Position numbers and translations under genes: made by a program. The notes under the pieces were generated by a model. The model was not told where the DNA came from and ran no database searches. It worked only from the letters and a program-made list of their open reading frames with translations. A stretch of DNA of 64,000 bases from Cyrtodaria siliqua (Eukaryota; Mollusca; Bivalvia; Adapedonta; Hiatellidae). Below, piece by piece: positions 60,361-64,000 of this stretch; within the stretch, counting starts at the first letter, position 1, and the number at the start of each line of letters is the position of its first letter. The stretch spans positions 1 through 64,000 of the forward strand of contig JAWPHD010001140.1 in NCBI GenBank assembly GCA_037043455.1. The letters run 5' to 3'.

Positions 60361-60591
60361 AAAAATGAACGTTTAAAAATGTACTTTTACATTTGTGTTT
60401 TTTTTTGTTTACATAACTTATTTCATTTTTGTGAACATTTTTTTTTTACTTTTATCACAAAAGATTGGTTTACATATGTCACCAAACGTGTTACATTTGT
60501 CGTATGTTTTTACATATGTGACTTTTTTTTTAACATGTGTAACCATTTTTACATTTGTGACATTTTTTACGTTTGAGGTTCTTACAACATT

Positions 60592-61340
60592 GAAGTAAAC
60601 AGAACATTTTTCTGGCCGTTGTGCCATTAGCATCCGTTCCTTTGATTGCAGTAAAGATGTGAATATTAAATATCGACGACCCGATTCCCAAATGCCATGC
60701 ACAGTTAATCAGTTGACATGCTTTGAAATATAACCATGGAAGAAGGAAAATGCATTAATGAATATTAGAATCTAATCAGTTATATCGATACTGGATCATG
60801 CACGGTTGGTTTATATGGAAATTTGTCTGCAACATGTGCAATTATTAAGCATAATCATACGCGGATCCAGGAAAGGGCAGTCCCTTTGCCCCCCGTTAAA
60901 TCCACCACAATCCATACTGTTATTATACTCATTTGATCATTATGTCTTGCGTGTAGTCTTTATATAATGTAAATTTGTTAAAATAACGCCTTTAAACATA
61001 ATTGTGAAGGATAATTTTGTATGTGTTACATTGTATGTAATATACATTTAATTTGATTTTAAGGAGATTTTATACAATAAATAGTGTCCTGGCGGCCCAG
61101 TTTGCTGTATACTGGTTTCTCACCAATGCAACTCGGATAAAATCCCCGTCTCGGCGTTGTAAGCATGAGAGCATGAGGGTATGTGATCTCCCAAACGAGA
61201 AGTTTCCGCGCGGGTTTAACATTCCTGCCCACCTCCACCTCCTCCACCCCGCTCGCAGTTTTCAGTTTCCTTGAGTATTCTATCATAGTTTTAAGTTTAT
61301 TATTGGTGCAATATATATGTTTGCTTTGAACTATTCTTAT
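60592..61340. other. No gene seen
   Basis: Includes GC-richer DNA at 61080-61260, with overlapping frames on both strands that show no recognised domain. Confidence 0.35.
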
Positions 61341-61344
61341 AAAT

Positions 61345-61431
61345 ACCATTACTGATTGAACAAATGCAAGAAAACTAACGGGACGCCGCGAGTTTTACAC
61401 ACATCGAGATTGTCGTGTGTCACTTTAAATA
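61345..61431 (-). mobile_element. Single arm of the TTAA MITE
   Basis: Reverse complement resembles the left ~85 bases of the MITE at 13370 (AAGTGACACACGACAATCTC, then CGTCCCGTTAGTTTTC). The partner arm was not found. Confidence 0.6.
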
Positions 61432-61554
61432 GCCACAGGCACATCTCATTTAGTATCAAGATACATCGATACGAAAGTCAATTTACATAGAAATCCAATT
61501 AACCGAAAATAAAACACCTGAGGATTGAATTCCGTGTCAATGTTGATTTGGTTT

Positions 61555-61992
61555 CATATGTAACATGTGTATACTATAGCTCCCAGTGAATTAATCATAG
61601 GTAACATGTGTATACTATAGCTCCCAGTGAATTAGTCATATGTAACATGTGTATACTATAGCTCCCAGTGAATTAATCATATGTAACATGTGTATACTAT
61701 AGCTCCCAGTGAATTAGTCATATGTAACATGTGTATACTATAGCTCCCAGTGAATTAGTCATATGTAACATGTGTATACTATAGCTCCCAGTGAATTAGT
61801 CATATGTAACATGTGTATACTATAGCTCCCAGTGAATTAGTCATATGTAACATGTGTATACTATAGCTCCCAGTGAATTAATCATATGTAACATGTGTAT
61901 ACTATAGCTCCCAGTGAATTAGTCATATGTAACATGTGTATACTATAGCTCCCAGTGAATTAGTCATATGTAACATGTGTATACTATAGCTT
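61555..61992. repeat. 41-bp satellite, ~10.7 copies
   Basis: Unit CATATGTAACATGTGTATAC plus TATAGCTCCCAGTGAATTAGT, near-identical between copies (only TAA/TAG and ATA/ATAG variants), so recently amplified. Confidence 0.98.
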
Positions 61993-62079
61993 CCACCGCG
62001 GTTTGTGTTTGTTTGCCTCAGTATACCGATTAACATATAGAATATATACATATATAAATTATATATATATATATAACTG

Positions 62080-63120
62080 TTCAAGGTCCACTAACGTCAT
62101 TCTTGAAGGGCAATAATAGCTTGTCCCAAAAATCAAGAGAATTAGACAAATGGACAAATAAACTGTCTAATTCCCATCTCTATGACCAACATGTAGGTCT
62201 AATTCCCCAGAGTCTACCAATAAATTCAATATCCAGTATCAATTATCCCAATATTGGTACGGGTTCTGTCTAATTCCCTATCCCGGTGTCATCAGTGATG
62301 CGTAATCCCCGGGGTATGCCCGCCATACCATTGATAGTAGCATTAGGTCTGCGTCGTCATATAATTTTCTAATTGGGCCAGTACGAGAATAAACGTATCT
62401 GGCCTGTTAATGGTTAATGATTAACTGGCCCAATACGAGCGCAAAATTGCCCATACAGTTATTTTCATAATCTTAAATTTGCCCATTTCAGTTATATTAG
62501 TTCAGTTAAGAATTCATAATTATGTTACCCTTCTGGGAAGGATTTAAATGTTGGCAGAACTTGTTACCCGACCCATTTGTCATTATACTATTTCTATTGT
62601 ATATATGTGGATAGTATTCTGTATGTAACATTATTGGCAATAAAATATGTTTAAATCATATATGTTACATATTGGATGTATTGTAGATTAGTATTATAGC
62701 TTTTTAATTGTATGGTTAATTTATAAACTATAAAAAACGCTAAAGCGATGCCCAGTTATTTGTCATATGTCCGTAACCTTCGGTCTTGCACTACGAATTT
62801 CTTGATAAATAGTATAAGTGCATACGTATTATGGGTCGGTGGCCTGAACACCTTTGTTTTATAATACATGTAAACACAATACCAAAAAGAAAATACCAAA
62901 AATGAATTGTAGTCGTGTATAGCACGGCTTTGTATCAGGGTCTCAAGGAGATTTATGAAATCGTACGCAATGTTTCAGTCTTCAACGTGGTAAATTCTTA
63001 TTATAATCCATTCGTTTTTCATCAAGTTTCAAGTTCATAATGACGAATATATACGTATGTAGGCATAACTAACTACGATACAAATCACGTCGTAGTTACT
63101 GTCAAGTCGTTTTATTCAAG
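62080..63120. other. No gene seen; inverted GGGCCAGT/ACTGGCCC pair
   Basis: TCTAATTCCC occurs several times (62166-62280). AATTGGGCCAGTACGAG (~62374) and AACTGGCCCAATACGAG (~62423) have inverted cores but direct flanks. The rest is AT-rich. Confidence 0.4.
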
Positions 63121-63125
63121 TGTAA

Positions 63126-63504
63126 AGGGACACATGGCAATCAGGATTATGTTTTGCACATTTTCTGCATTAACACAAACCAAAAGCGTACACAAATGTA
63201 AACTTTCGTTCTTTCTATCCATCAACCCCACCCCCTAGTCAATAAGTTTTTTTTGACCCGCAGAATTCGAGAAATAGATAAGAAAACTATTTTAGTTACA
63301 TACCTCAGTAATTAATATACTGAAATAAGAATGCAACTTGCAACCTGCAACGATGTTTATGGAAATCTGTATTTTTTGAAAAATAAATAAATTGCTTATA
63401 GAACCTCTATCGGGTTTAACGCGCACTAAAACAGAATGGAAATAGTCTTGTTTTCTAAAACTAATTTAAGGGAAACAATACATCACTCGTGTCGTTGTGT
63501 CCCT
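63126..63504. mobile_element. Second full MITE with AGGGACACA ends
   Basis: AGGGACACATGGCAATCAGG at left, inverse TTGTGTCCCT at right, then TTAA (63505-63508); the left flank reads GTAA, one change from TTAA. 379 bp, non-coding. Confidence 0.75.
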
Positions 63505-63724
63505 TTAATGATTAATGTCAAGCATATGCATGCATGTATTTCTTATCTGCAGGTCACTTCAGTTAAAAGTTATCAAGGAAGTAACATTTCACAAGTCTTT
63601 AGATTGGTATTGATAATATAATGTTTTTATCAGAGTTGTAGCCAATCGTGGTAAAAGAAGTGGTACTTGATATACAAGACCTTGACAAGAGGGTATTGAG
63701 TAACTTCATGTATAACATGTAAAA

Positions 63725-63885
63725 GCTGAATGAAACGAAATTGGGATTTACGTCCCATTAACCATGTTAAAGGCATTTTCTACAGTTTTTCATGCGCAGA
63801 ATTTTTGGCGACTTCTCTTCTAAAAGTATTGGATGGATTTTCCTAAAAATTTACAGGAATGTTGCTCTTGATGTCTAGTTGTATT
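63725..63885. mobile_element. SINE remnant followed by family A core fragment
   Basis: AAATTGGGATTTACGTCCCA resembles SINE 3' sequence. It is followed by GCGACTTCTCTTCTAAAAGT and TTTACAGGAATGTTGCTCTT, a single family A core piece ending in GATGTCTAGTTG. Confidence 0.6.
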
Positions 63886-64000
63886 TATTGTCTTTATTTA
63901 TTTAAATGCCTATTATTAGAAAAATACATAAAATTGGAAATATAAAAATTCAAACAAAATTAAAAAATTTAAGCATAATGGTAGGGTTCCAAAAACCAAT

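Larger units (their letters stand above)
56913..60586. mobile_element. 3.7-kb TIR element with 5-bp TSD
   Basis: Left end TGTAGGAACCTCAAACGTAA and right end its inverted copy. Inverted similarity extends over ~165 bases each side (56913-57080, 60422-60586) and is made of CACAAATGTAA / CACATATGTAA modules. ACATT abuts both ends (56908-56912, 60587-60591). The interior is a nest of other repeats without an intact transposase. The superfamily is not determined. Confidence 0.75.

Noticed and set aside
61555..61992. Evenly spaced array considered as CRISPR
   Set aside because: Units are head-to-tail without unique spacers; eukaryotic context; a plain satellite. The same holds for the 35-bp and 44-bp arrays.

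Overview
The window looks like repeat-dense, AT-rich nuclear DNA of a marine bivalve mollusc. No prokaryotic gene organisation, operon or CRISPR array is visible. The assignment rests on (i) several repeat families that end in a short hairpin followed by CTTGT and carry internal ~160-320 bp tandem cores, the layout of the bivalve pearl/BIV160 and Helentron-associated (HINE) elements; (ii) tRNA-Ser-derived SINEs; (iii) decayed non-LTR and DIRS/Ngaro-type retroelements; and (iv) split genes with GT-AG introns. Species cannot be named from sequence alone.

Layout. 1-1.5 kb: ~140 bp tandem array with estrogen-response-like palindromes, then long C/G homopolymers. 1.6-6.1 kb: putative small plus-strand spliced gene encoding a 50-residue protein. 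5.0-6.9 kb: first HINE family A fragments. 7.0-10.7 kb: CGCCTGG array, two broken non-LTR reverse transcriptases on opposite strands, and a 44-bp minisatellite. 11.3-13.3 kb: complete family B element. 13.4-13.7 kb: TTAA-flanked MITE. 15.6-17.6 kb: family C element with an inserted sequence. 17.7-20.4 kb: hAT-like elements. 21.1-33.8 kb: family A arrays interleaved with a ~1.55 kb block, making a 2.78-kb higher-order repeat. 33.9-35.7 kb: a TIR element and a 219-bp satellite. 37-39 kb and 48.5-49.3 kb: two small minus-strand two-coding-exon genes for single-pass membrane proteins, the first with a PPxY tail. 41.0-43.6 kb: dead DIRS/Ngaro-like element. 44.2 kb: transposon-derived reading frame. 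45.7-47 kb: minisatellite and ~140 bp array. 51.9-53.0 kb: hAT-like element. 53.4-55.2 kb: a direct duplication and tRNA-derived sequences. 55.6-56.1 kb: nested satellites and a foldback. 56.9-60.6 kb: TIR-bounded element with 5-bp target duplication, full of nested repeats. 61.5-62.0 kb: 41-bp satellite. 63.1-63.5 kb: second TTAA MITE.

The best protein-coding evidence is for the two minus-strand membrane-protein genes. Their first coding exons are each exactly 226 nt and end in phase 1, and in-frame junctions give 191 and 82 residues. The first has PPPPY and PPAY motifs typical of NEDD4-family ubiquitin-ligase adaptors. They may be diverged paralogues. The strongest mobile-element evidence comes from three paralogous blocks: one copy carries a HINE insertion and a SINE insertion and the two others are natural empty sites, so both ends of both elements can be read directly.
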